Source: CAYNHF01 sp964397045 (lineage in GTDB: Bacteria; Actinomycetota; Acidimicrobiia; Spongiisociales; UBA5794). From it: a stretch of 33,725 nucleotides of DNA. The notes beneath the pieces were generated by a model. The model made no database searches. It had not been told where the DNA came from and saw only the letters and a program-made list of their open reading frames with translations. Shown one piece after another: positions 15,911 through 23,417 of the stretch. Within the stretch, counting starts at the first letter, position 1; every line of letters starts with the position of its first letter. The stretch spans positions 1-33,725 of the forward strand of contig CAYNHF010000009.1 in the NCBI GenBank assembly GCA_964397045.1, written 5' to 3'. Made by a program: the position numbers and the translations under genes.

Positions 15911-17044
15911 ATGGGACCGCTGGCCGGTAGCAAGGTGATCGAACTCGGAGGCATCGGGCCTGCTCCGTTCGGCGCCGCCCTGCTGGCAGACCTCGGTGCC
16001 GAAGTCGTTCGGATCGAGCGGGTTGGTGGCGGGTGGGGGCTGCCGGACGAGTTGGATCCGACCAGCCGGGCGGGAGCGCCCAGGCTGGGGGTTGACCTGA
16101 AGGATCCCGAGGGCCGCGCCTTGGCAGTCGCACTGATCGGCTCGGCAGACGTGGTCATCGAAGCCTTCCGGCCCGGTGTTGTCGAACGTCTCGGCCTCGG
16201 GCCGGCCGCAATGACCGCTGCGTACCCCCGGCTCATATACGCCAGGATGACCGGCTGGGGCCAGGAAGGGCCGATGGCAACCGAAGCCGGCCACGACATC
16301 AACTACGTGGGTCTGGTCGGGGCGCTGCACGCGACCGGTCGTGCCGACGATCGACCGGTCCCGGCACTCAACCTGGTTGCGGACTACGGCGGCGGTGCCC
16401 TGTACCTCGTCGTTGGGGTGCTCGCTGCGTTGCATGCTCGCGACCGGTCGGGCAAGGGGGATGTGATCGACGTGGCGATGGTCGATGGCGTGGCCTCGCT
16501 GATGGCTCCCACGTTCCAGATGTTCGAAGCGGGGTTCTGGGTCGACGAGCGCGAAGCCAATCTGCTGGACGGCGGTGCGCCCTTCTACACAACCTACGAA
16601 ACCGCAGACGGGCGTTATGTCGCGGTGGGTGCCTTGGAGCCGGCATTCTACGACGCGCTGCTGATGGGGCTCGAACTGGGGGAGACCGATCTGCCCGACC
16701 GATTCGATCGCAGTCGGTGGTCGGAGTTGCGAGCGAGCATTGCGGCACGGTTCATCACGCGAACCCGTGACGAGTGGGGCAGCCTTTTTGCGGGCCGAGA
16801 CGCTTGCGTGACTCCAGTGCTAGCGCTCGAGGAAGTGACCGCCCATCCGCATCACGTGGCGCGCGGCACTTTCGTCGAGCGCGACGGGCAGCTGGTCCCG
16901 GGACCGGCACCCCGGTTCGCCGGCTCGACGTCGGAGCGAAGCGGGGGGTCCGGGGCTCGGTTCTCGCCGGCTTCCATTCTGGCTGCTGCCGGGGTCTCGC
17001 GCACCCGGATTGACGCCGCGCTCGACGCCGGGATCGTTGACTGA
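15911..17044 (+). CDS. Alpha-methylacyl-CoA racemase-like CoA-transferase family III enzyme
   Basis: 377 aa, close to mycobacterial MCR (about 360). The motif ARMTGWGQEGPMATEAGHDINY matches the AMACR branch of the CaiB/BaiF family. The two catalytic residues of the racemases are both visible: His128 in GHDINY and Asp158 in NLVADYGGG. It would epimerise the alpha-methyl carbon of branched acyl-CoAs during fatty acid or sterol side-chain breakdown. True CoA transferases use an aspartate in a different context, so racemase is the better call. It is followed 110 bp later by an oxidoreductase on the same strand. Confidence 0.87.
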   Translation: MGPLAGSKVIELGGIGPAPFGAALLADLGAEVVRIERVGGGWGLPDELDPTSRAGAPRLGVDLKDPEGRALAVALIGSADVVIEAFRPGVVERLGLGPAAMTAAYPRLIYARMTGWGQEGPMATEAGHDINYVGLVGALHATGRADDRPVPALNLVADYGGGALYLVVGVLAALHARDRSGKGDVIDVAMVDGVASLMAPTFQMFEAGFWVDEREANLLDGGAPFYTTYETADGRYVAVGALEPAFYDALLMGLELGETDLPDRFDRSRWSELRASIAARFITRTRDEWGSLFAGRDACVTPVLALEEVTAHPHHVARGTFVERDGQLVPGPAPRFAGSTSERSGGSGARFSPASILAAAGVSRTRIDAALDAGIVD

Positions 17045-17154
17045 GTCAGGCAAGCCGCTCTGTGGCGGGCTGACACGGTGGTGCGAGGCCAGATTGGCCC
17101 CTGACGGTGGTTGTCCGGCCGCCTAGGCTCCTGGCACAAGGAGCGTGCGGGCAG

Positions 17155-18057
17155 ATGGAATTCGGGCTGGCTTTGACCCAGTTCACCGACCGGTGGCAGA
17201 ACCTCGAGGGTGACGCGCGCCTCGCCGAGGAGGTCGGACTCGACTCTGTTTGGCTGGCCGATCATCTGCTGCGTCCCGGTGTCCCGGACGGGTTCATCTT
17301 CGAGGCTTGGAGCGCACTGTCCTACGTCGCGGGAATCACCGAGCGCTTGAGGATCGGGCACCTCGTCAACTGCGTCTCGTTCCGCAACCCCGGCCTGTTG
17401 GCGAAGATGGCGGCGACACTCGATGTGGCATCCGGCGGCAGGCTCGACCTCGGGCTCGGCGCCGGTTGGAACCAGCCCGAATACGATGCCTTCGGCTACG
17501 AGTTCCCGAGTCCTGGCGACCGACGCCGCTACTTCGTCGAGTACCTCGACGCATTGCTGCTCCTCTTTGGAGGAGGGCCGGTCACCTACGAGGGAAAGTA
17601 CGTCAGCCTGAGCAACGCGTACTGCTTGCCACGACCGCTGCAATCGCCGCATCCGCCGATAGTGGTAGGCACCGGCGGCAAGATGATGCGAGCGATAGCC
17701 GGAGCCAAGGCAGACGTATGGAACTGTCCTGCCAGCCTGCTGCCGCAACTGGAGTCGGCACGCTCCGTCGTGATGGAGGCCGCGGCCGGGCGCCCTGTCA
17801 GGACCACCGTACAGATTCCGGTTGCTGTTGGGCGTGATCAGGCTGAAGCAGACGTAGCGCGAGAACTGGCGTCGACCAACCTGGCCTGGATGGGTGACCT
17901 GAGCCTGATTGGGATCTCGGGCACGATTGATGAGGCAGCGAAACAGGTCGAGCGGTATCGGGACATGGGGGTCGACGGCTTCACCGCGTTGTTGCCCGGT
18001 AGCCGCATGCGACCTGCCTTGATCGAGGCGTACGGTGAGCTGGCGTCCCGTTTCTGA
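17155..18057 (+). CDS. LLM-class F420-dependent oxidoreductase
   Basis: 300 aa. ATG 17155 has AAGGAG at 17139-17144 and a possible -10 TAGGCT near 17124. The luciferase-like TIM barrel shows MEFGLALTQFT at the N-terminus, SVWLADHLL, LGLGAGWNQPEYDAFG (the classic GAGW..E motif of actinobacterial F420 enzymes), and PHPPIVVGTGGKMM. Such enzymes reduce or oxidise diverse substrates with F420 or FMN; no specific substrate is readable. A FlgM-like peptide gene overlaps its 3' end by 23 bp. Confidence 0.87.
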   Translation: MEFGLALTQFTDRWQNLEGDARLAEEVGLDSVWLADHLLRPGVPDGFIFEAWSALSYVAGITERLRIGHLVNCVSFRNPGLLAKMAATLDVASGGRLDLGLGAGWNQPEYDAFGYEFPSPGDRRRYFVEYLDALLLLFGGGPVTYEGKYVSLSNAYCLPRPLQSPHPPIVVGTGGKMMRAIAGAKADVWNCPASLLPQLESARSVVMEAAAGRPVRTTVQIPVAVGRDQAEADVARELASTNLAWMGDLSLIGISGTIDEAAKQVERYRDMGVDGFTALLPGSRMRPALIEAYGELASRF

Positions 18058-18250
18058 CTCCGACGGTTGGAAGCGACCGGCCGCGGAGTTCTCCATCGAC
18101 GCAGATCACCGGGCGGCACACGTGGATCGGATTCGCGCCGCACTCGATGCCGGTTCCTATGTGGTGCCCGCACAGGAAGTGGCGGATGCGATCTTGAGTT
18201 TCTACACGCGCCCATCCGATTCTGCAGGGCCGGAAGTCGGGTCGGTCTGA
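18035..18250 (+). CDS. Small FlgM-like (anti-sigma-28 domain) protein
   Basis: 71 aa, GTG start inside the end of the oxidoreductase gene with GAGG about 7 nt upstream. Residues 23-52 (HRAAHVDRIRAALDAGSYVVP then AQEVADAIL) match the C-terminal sigma-binding helix pattern of FlgM, which reads roughly R..kV..IR.aI..G.Y.vd...vA..IL. FlgM holds the flagellar sigma factor inactive. No flagellar or sigma genes lie nearby, so the partner is unknown. Its 3' end overlaps the convergent DUF368 gene by 49 bp. The family call rests on one motif. Confidence 0.6.
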   Translation: MSWRPVSDSDGWKRPAAEFSIDADHRAAHVDRIRAALDAGSYVVPAQEVADAILSFYTRPSDSAGPEVGSV

Positions 18251-19173
18251 GAAGCCGACGCATCGGCACCCGATACGTAGGAGCGATCGATGCGGCGGGC
18301 GACCAATCCGATCGCAACCACCACCGCGAAACCCACCAGTGCTGTGCCGATGGTGGCCGCGGTGGCTTCACCGGGTGCTTCGATCGCAGTGCTGTCGAGT
18401 CCGGCCGGCCAGGGCCAGAGGATGCGTACCGATCCGATCATCAAGCCGATCAGCCCGGCAATTACCGCGTCATGGTACCGGCGTAGCGCCCAATACAACA
18501 GCTGGGAGAACAGGGCGAGTCCAACGGTGGCGCCGAGCACGAAGACCAGCAGCGTGGCGAGATCGCGTTCGTTCACCGCGGCCAACACCGGCGCGTACAT
18601 GCCGAGCACCACCAGCAGAAACGACCCACTGACGCCGGGAAGGATCATCGCACAGATGGCGATGGCGCCGGCAAGGAAATACGCAAGTAGCACCGGATCG
18701 TCGACCTGATTGGTGGCTGTCTCGGACGTCTCGGCCTGGAGCCCGAGCCCGACGAACACCAGTGCCGCTACTCCGATCATGATGCCGACCCTGCCGGCGT
18801 CCCAACGGCCTACCTGGCTCCACACGATCACGACCGATCCTGCGATGAGCCCCAGGAAGAGACCGGCGAGTTGGACTGGATGGTCCTCCAGCAGCGACTC
18901 CAGGATCCCGGCCAGCGCCAGGATCGCCAGCAGGATGCCACCCAGCAGGGGGATGATGAAGCCCCACTCGATGCGCCCGAGCCAGGCGGTAGCCCCGGAG
19001 AGGTCCCAGCGCAGGAGGCGTCCGAGAGCTGAGCTACCGGCCCGTACCGAGGCGACCAGGCGCTCGTAGATTCCGAGAACGAGGGCGATTGTGCCTCCCG
19101 ATACACCGGGCACCACGTCTGCGGCCCCCATGAAGAAGCCGCGCACGATGGTCCAGGGGATCTCTCGGAGCAC
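18202..19173 (-). CDS. DUF368 membrane protein (PopT-like polyprenyl-phosphate transporter family)
   Basis: 323 aa from GTG 19173. Multi-pass membrane protein with the duplicated DUF368 signature: GAADVVPGVSGGTIALVLG near the N-terminus and ILPGVSGSFLLVVLGMY in the second half. DUF368 proteins have been linked to recycling of undecaprenyl phosphate across the membrane, and this role is taken from the family, not from this sequence. The start is chosen because TACACT sits exactly 6 nt upstream (leaderless), and the longer frame would run through a strong hairpin at 19213-19242. The C-terminus ends in a Thr/Ser/Pro tail. Confidence 0.87.
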   Translation of the reverse strand: MLREIPWTIVRGFFMGAADVVPGVSGGTIALVLGIYERLVASVRAGSSALGRLLRWDLSGATAWLGRIEWGFIIPLLGGILLAILALAGILESLLEDHPVQLAGLFLGLIAGSVVIVWSQVGRWDAGRVGIMIGVAALVFVGLGLQAETSETATNQVDDPVLLAYFLAGAIAICAMILPGVSGSFLLVVLGMYAPVLAAVNERDLATLLVFVLGATVGLALFSQLLYWALRRYHDAVIAGLIGLMIGSVRILWPWPAGLDSTAIEAPGEATAATIGTALVGFAVVVAIGLVARRIDRSYVSGADASASQTDPTSGPAESDGRV

Positions 19174-19179
19174 GCCGGA

Positions 19180-19185
19180 AGTGTA
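19180..19185 (-). promoter_or_regulatory. -10 element of a leaderless promoter for the DUF368 gene
   Basis: On the minus strand TACACT is followed by six bases and then the GTG start at 19173. It decides the start against the in-frame ATG at 19227, which lies in a hairpin loop. Confidence 0.45.
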
Positions 19186-19212
19186 GGAGCCGGGATGGGG
19201 TGATGGTTGCAC

Positions 19213-19242
19213 GTGAGGGGCCTCCATGAGGAGGCCCCTCAC
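19213..19242. terminator. Perfect 13-bp inverted repeat, terminator-like hairpin
   Basis: GTGAGGGGCCTCC and GGAGGCCCCTCAC pair perfectly around a four-base loop. It begins 20 bp after the stop of the secreted-protein gene on the minus strand and before the DUF368 promoter. There is no T-tract, which is common for actinobacterial terminators. It most likely separates the two transcription units. Confidence 0.65.
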
Positions 19243-19261
19243 CGCGTGGATGGTCGAGGTG

Positions 19262-19765
19262 TTAGACGTCTTCGGTCTCCGCCCCGTAGTTGATCGTGAT
19301 ACCCCATCGGCCGTGGAGGTGCCTGGTGAACCAGCGCCCATCTCCGGCCAGCTGCAAGGTGCCCTGCCCGTTCGTCTTCATCCGGCGAACCTTGCCGCGT
19401 GCTTCGACCGTGAAACTGGAGCCGGCAACCCACACCACGCCGTCGAACCCTTCGAGGGTATAGGTGGCCGCTCGCGAGAGCTGCTCGCGATCGGTCGTGT
19501 CTGGGCGTGTGGTCCGCGGTCGAATATGGACACGAGCATCACCGGCGTTGTCCACGATGACGGCATCGCCGCGCAGCGCTAGTCGCGTCGAACCAGAGGC
19601 ATCGAGTGCGATGTGCCCTGTGCCCTTGGCCCACACCTGGTGGGTGCGAACACTGATCTCTCTTCGGTCTGCGACCTCCTCCGTGGCAGCGGCCGTTGTC
19701 GCACTGCCTGCGATCATCATGAGGGCGAGAGCTACTACTCCGATGATGCTGAGTCGCTTGCGCAT
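19262..19765 (-). CDS. Secreted hypothetical protein
   Basis: 167 aa. ATG 19765 has a strong AGAAAGGAG ribosome site. An N-terminal signal peptide (MRKRLSIIGVVALALMMIAG, then SATTAAA) predicts export. The mature part is beta-rich with alternating short strands (GHIALDASGSTRLALRGDAV, VDNAGDARVHIRPR, TLEGFDGVVWVAGSSFTVEA). This regular strand pattern suggests a small beta-helix or beta-sandwich. I do not recognise a specific family. It is a single-gene unit ending in the hairpin at 19213-19242. Confidence 0.72.
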   Translation of the reverse strand: MRKRLSIIGVVALALMMIAGSATTAAATEEVADRREISVRTHQVWAKGTGHIALDASGSTRLALRGDAVIVDNAGDARVHIRPRTTRPDTTDREQLSRAATYTLEGFDGVVWVAGSSFTVEARGKVRRMKTNGQGTLQLAGDGRWFTRHLHGRWGITINYGAETEDV

Positions 19766-19869
19766 CCCTGCTCCTTTCTCGAGCGTCTCCCGCACCGTGG
19801 TGGCGGAGTGTTCGACTCGTGTAAGGAGCAGGCAAACATGCTGCATAAGCTGGCGTCGGAGGAGAAACC

Positions 19870-20325
19870 GTGCGAGTAGTGCTCCAAAGGGTCACCAAGG
19901 CGTCCGTGGTGGTCGCCGGCGAGACCGTGGCTGCCATCGGGAGCGGTTTCCTGGCTCTGGTTGGGGTCGGTGACGAGGATACGGACGCCGATGCCGATGT
20001 GGTGGCGGCCAAGGTGGCCGGTCTCAGAGTCTTCTCGGACTCCGATGGGCGGTTCAACGAATCATTGGCTGATGCGGGTGGAGCCGTTCTCGTCGTGAGT
20101 CAGTTCACGCTGCTCGGCGATGTACGACGCGGCAGGCGCCCCTCATTCAGCAAGGCGGCAGCGCCTGAGGTCGCCGAACCGCTGGTGGATCGTTTCGCGG
20201 ACGGCTTGCGTGGTGCAGGCATCGAGGTGGCGACCGGCGTCTTCGGGGCAATGATGCAGGTACGGCTGGTGAATGACGGACCGGTGACCCTGGTGATCGA
20301 TGCCGGCGGCGGTCGGATCATCTAG
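19870..20325 (+). CDS. dtd: D-aminoacyl-tRNA deacylase
   Basis: 151 aa, normal DTD length. GTG start with GGAGGAG at 19856-19862. Diagnostic motifs are present: MRVVLQRVTKASV at the N-terminus, the catalytic SQFTLLGD motif, RRGRRPSF, and the C-terminal NDGPVTLVID (Gly-cisPro-type motif of chiral proofreading). It removes D-amino acids and glycine from mischarged tRNAs. Its stop codon overlaps that of the convergent adnB gene (CTAG at 20322-20325). Confidence 0.95.
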   Translation: MRVVLQRVTKASVVVAGETVAAIGSGFLALVGVGDEDTDADADVVAAKVAGLRVFSDSDGRFNESLADAGGAVLVVSQFTLLGDVRRGRRPSFSKAAAPEVAEPLVDRFADGLRGAGIEVATGVFGAMMQVRLVNDGPVTLVIDAGGGRII

Positions 20326-23300
20326 ACCGGGGTTGGATTGACCGCTGCATCGGGCGGCGTTTCGGCCTGGGCGACGAACTCACTTCCTTCATCACAGAAG
20401 GAGACGAAATCACAGGATCGGCATGCTCGCGATGGGGTTGGCGCGAACTCCGTGCCGCCAACCTGATTCGCCAGTGCCTGGATGTGGGCTTCGGCCCCCT
20501 CGAGCCACGCGGCATCGACCTCGTAGCCGACCTCAGTCGCGGTGCCGCCTCCCAGGTATAAGAAGCTGACGAGCAATGAGTCGGGGCGGCTGCCTCCAAT
20601 GGCGCCGGAGGCGGCAGCGATGGCATAGGCCTCGAGTTGCACGAGGGCAGCGGGATCATCTCGGTTGCGACCCGACTTGTAGTCGACGATTTCCCAGACT
20701 CCTGGTTCAGGCTCGTAGATCGCGTCGACTCGGCCGCGGATCCGGTAGTCCCCGACCCGGATGTCAATCGGGGTTTCGATGAACCGCGGGCGCATATTCG
20801 CGAACCGCGATGCGAGAAAGACTTCGAAGGCACTTGTGGTGTCGGTTGGCTCGCCTTCGATCGCGTCGTAGGCAACGGGGTCGAGGTCGTCGAAAGCGAT
20901 GCGTCCGAGGTTGTGCAATTCGATCCGGCGGTGGATCTCAACGCCGCGCCTCAAGGCAGGAGCGGGTCGGCGCGGCAGTCGTTCCACCTCGCTCCAGTAG
21001 AAGCGTTGGGGACAGGACTCCAAAGTGACCAGCCCGGTCACCGAAGTACCGGGCACCGGCTCGGCAGCGCCGGCGATCGGCGGCTCCGGCAGTCCGTCGA
21101 GCATCATCTGGAGCTGCTTCACCTCGGCATCGTAGGTGGCCCGGTCCGAGCCGATGTGACCTTTGACCCAGGCCGGGTCGTGTGCCCGGCGCAGCGCCTG
21201 TTTCCACCCGCCCGCAAACAGAGGGTCGGGGGCGGGGATCGGGGATCCAGCGACCTCCGCGAGTTGCGGCTCGGGACCTGGCTCTTTGGTTGTGAGCTGC
21301 ACGGAAACGGCCGGTTGTCCTGCGACGAGCTCGAAGAGGGGTGACGGCACGCGAGCTGTCTTGCCGCCGTACCAGAAGGCGCCGCTGACGTAGAGGTGCG
21401 ATCGGGCACGAGTGATCGCGACGTACGCGGTTCGCCATTCGCTTTCGAGGTGGCGCTGTCGCAGCAAGGCCTTGCGATCTCGTACCCCGGACCCGAGCGA
21501 GGGAAGGGTGGCGGCATCGAGCCGCATCGCGTACGGCAGGGAAGCCGCGACAGCGGCCGGATCGTCATAGCGGCTGCTGGAGGCAGGGAAGCCACCCTTG
21601 GTCACCGCGGGGACAAACACTGTGTCCCATTCCAGACCCTTGGCGCGATGCACGGTGAGCAGGGTCACGGCGTCTTCGCCGCCCACGCGGGCAGTGTCGA
21701 GTTCGTCGCTAGAGGTTTCGTCGCGCAGCAAACTGAGGTACCCAAGGAATGCCGCCAGCGATGGCCTTCCCTCCAGCGGGCTCCAGTCCTGGGCGAGGTC
21801 GAGGAAACGATAGAGGTTGAGCCGTGCCGAGAGCTCGCGTGCCTCGTCCATGGCGTCGATTTCGACCCAGGCGTCGATTTCGTCGAGGACACGACGGCAC
21901 AGTTCAACGAGTGCCACCGTCTGTGCTTGCACGACGAGGCGCCGGTAGCTTGAACGAAACTCGTCGAGCCTGCGCCGAGTCTCGGTCGTGAGTCCGGACA
22001 CGGATTCGAGCTCCTCAATTGCGGTCAACAGTGGCTGTGGTGTGCCGCTGCCGCGTTCGGCGGCAGCCTCCGTGAGGTTCCATCGCATGAGCGGGGCCAG
22101 GTCTGCGAAGCCGAGGTGGTAGCTGCTGCCGAGAAGGATGCGAACCAGAGGTACGGGGTCCTCGGGGTGCTCGATGATTGAGAGCCACGCATGGAGGTCG
22201 GCAACTTCGGGAACATCCAACAGGCCTCCAAGGGAGGCCACCTCAACCGGGATCCCGGCATCCTGTAGAGCATCGCGGACCACTGTGATCAGGCGGTTCT
22301 TCCGGAAAAGTACGGCCATCGAGTCCCATCGCTCGTTCTCCTCGTCGTGTCGCCTGCGGATCTCCGACGCGATCCAGGTTGCCTCGTCCGCTGCGGTTCG
22401 GAGCCAGCGGCACTCGACTGCACCCTCAGGCGCGTCTCGCAGCGCGACGAGTGGGTCGAAAGCATCGTCGCCGTGGATTTCGGCTCGTATCGCATTCGCG
22501 CTCGCGACGATCGCAGAGGCGGATCGGTAATTGATCGTCAAGGGGAGCGTTGCCGAGGATTCCCCGCTGGAGAGGCGGAAGTGCTCCGGAAACGCATCGA
22601 AATTGGCTCGCGAGGCACCCCGCCACTCGTAGATGGTCTGGTCGGTGTCGCCGACTGCCGTGACTGCGAGGCCATCACCGAACAGCATCCGGAGCATCTC
22701 TCGTTGCGCAGGCGCAGTGTCCTGGTATTCGTCGAGCAGCACCATCTGGTAACGATCCCGAATCCTGGCCGCGATCGCGGGATGATCCCGCAGCAACGTG
22801 TATGCACCTCGCACCAGGTCCGCGTAGTCGACCACGTTGAGCCGAGCCTTGGTGGACTCGTAGGCGGCCACCACCTCCGCGAGTTCGAGTCGAGCCTTCC
22901 AGACGTCGTCCGGCGGCTGGGGTGCCGCCGCTGTGAGGTCGTGCGTATCGAGCAGGTTGTCGCCGAGAGCGGCCGCGAGCATGGCAGCGTCTTCGACCCG
23001 GCGATCGGGGGCCGTGAGGTCGAGCGCCTCGTACGTGCGGCCGGGCAGTGATTCGAGGAGAAGCTGCCGAACGTAGCCGGGGCCCACGACCTTTGCCGTT
23101 CGTTCGATGCCAACGAAGGCACCGAATTCGCGCAGGATCGAGTACGCGAAGCCGTGATACGTTGCGACCTCGACCTCGCGGCCCTCTCGGGAGAGGTCGG
23201 GGAGTGCATCGCGGAGCCTGTCCGCCAGCTGTTCCGCTGCTTTGTTGGTGAAGGTGATGCCCAGCGCTGCTTCTGGTGCCATCCCGGCAGTGACGGCAGA

Positions 23301-23417
23301 AGCGAGGCGTTGCACGATGGTCGTGGTCTTGCCGGTCCCGGCTCCGGCAGCCACTCTGAGGGGTTCGGCAGGGTGCTCGATGACTGCGACCTGCTCCGAG
23401 TTCGGCTTCGGATTCAT
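20322..23417 (-). CDS. adnB: AdnB-like UvrD-family helicase with C-terminal RecB-type Fe-S nuclease
   Basis: 1031 aa from ATG 23417 (ATGA overlap with adnA). SF1A helicase motifs in order: AGAGTGKT (residues 24-31), LLDEYQDTAPAQ, GDTDQTIYEWRG, TVHRAKGLEWDTVFVPA, and AYVAITRARSHLYVSG. The C-terminal nuclease has GRVDAIYEPE and EIVDYKSGRN, with QLEAYA. One cysteine precedes it (LESCPQRFYW), and three follow it (CRSCDFVSFC), the arrangement of an AddB-type 4Fe-4S staple. With AdnA it forms the mycobacterial-type double-strand break resection motor-nuclease. Both subunits retain helicase and nuclease motifs, which separates it from AddAB and RecBCD. Confidence 0.88.
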   Translation of the reverse strand: MNPKPNSEQVAVIEHPAEPLRVAAGAGTGKTTTIVQRLASAVTAGMAPEAALGITFTNKAAEQLADRLRDALPDLSREGREVEVATYHGFAYSILREFGAFVGIERTAKVVGPGYVRQLLLESLPGRTYEALDLTAPDRRVEDAAMLAAALGDNLLDTHDLTAAAPQPPDDVWKARLELAEVVAAYESTKARLNVVDYADLVRGAYTLLRDHPAIAARIRDRYQMVLLDEYQDTAPAQREMLRMLFGDGLAVTAVGDTDQTIYEWRGASRANFDAFPEHFRLSSGESSATLPLTINYRSASAIVASANAIRAEIHGDDAFDPLVALRDAPEGAVECRWLRTAADEATWIASEIRRRHDEENERWDSMAVLFRKNRLITVVRDALQDAGIPVEVASLGGLLDVPEVADLHAWLSIIEHPEDPVPLVRILLGSSYHLGFADLAPLMRWNLTEAAAERGSGTPQPLLTAIEELESVSGLTTETRRRLDEFRSSYRRLVVQAQTVALVELCRRVLDEIDAWVEIDAMDEARELSARLNLYRFLDLAQDWSPLEGRPSLAAFLGYLSLLRDETSSDELDTARVGGEDAVTLLTVHRAKGLEWDTVFVPAVTKGGFPASSSRYDDPAAVAASLPYAMRLDAATLPSLGSGVRDRKALLRQRHLESEWRTAYVAITRARSHLYVSGAFWYGGKTARVPSPLFELVAGQPAVSVQLTTKEPGPEPQLAEVAGSPIPAPDPLFAGGWKQALRRAHDPAWVKGHIGSDRATYDAEVKQLQMMLDGLPEPPIAGAAEPVPGTSVTGLVTLESCPQRFYWSEVERLPRRPAPALRRGVEIHRRIELHNLGRIAFDDLDPVAYDAIEGEPTDTTSAFEVFLASRFANMRPRFIETPIDIRVGDYRIRGRVDAIYEPEPGVWEIVDYKSGRNRDDPAALVQLEAYAIAAASGAIGGSRPDSLLVSFLYLGGGTATEVGYEVDAAWLEGAEAHIQALANQVGGTEFAPTPSRACRSCDFVSFCDEGSEFVAQAETPPDAAVNPTPV

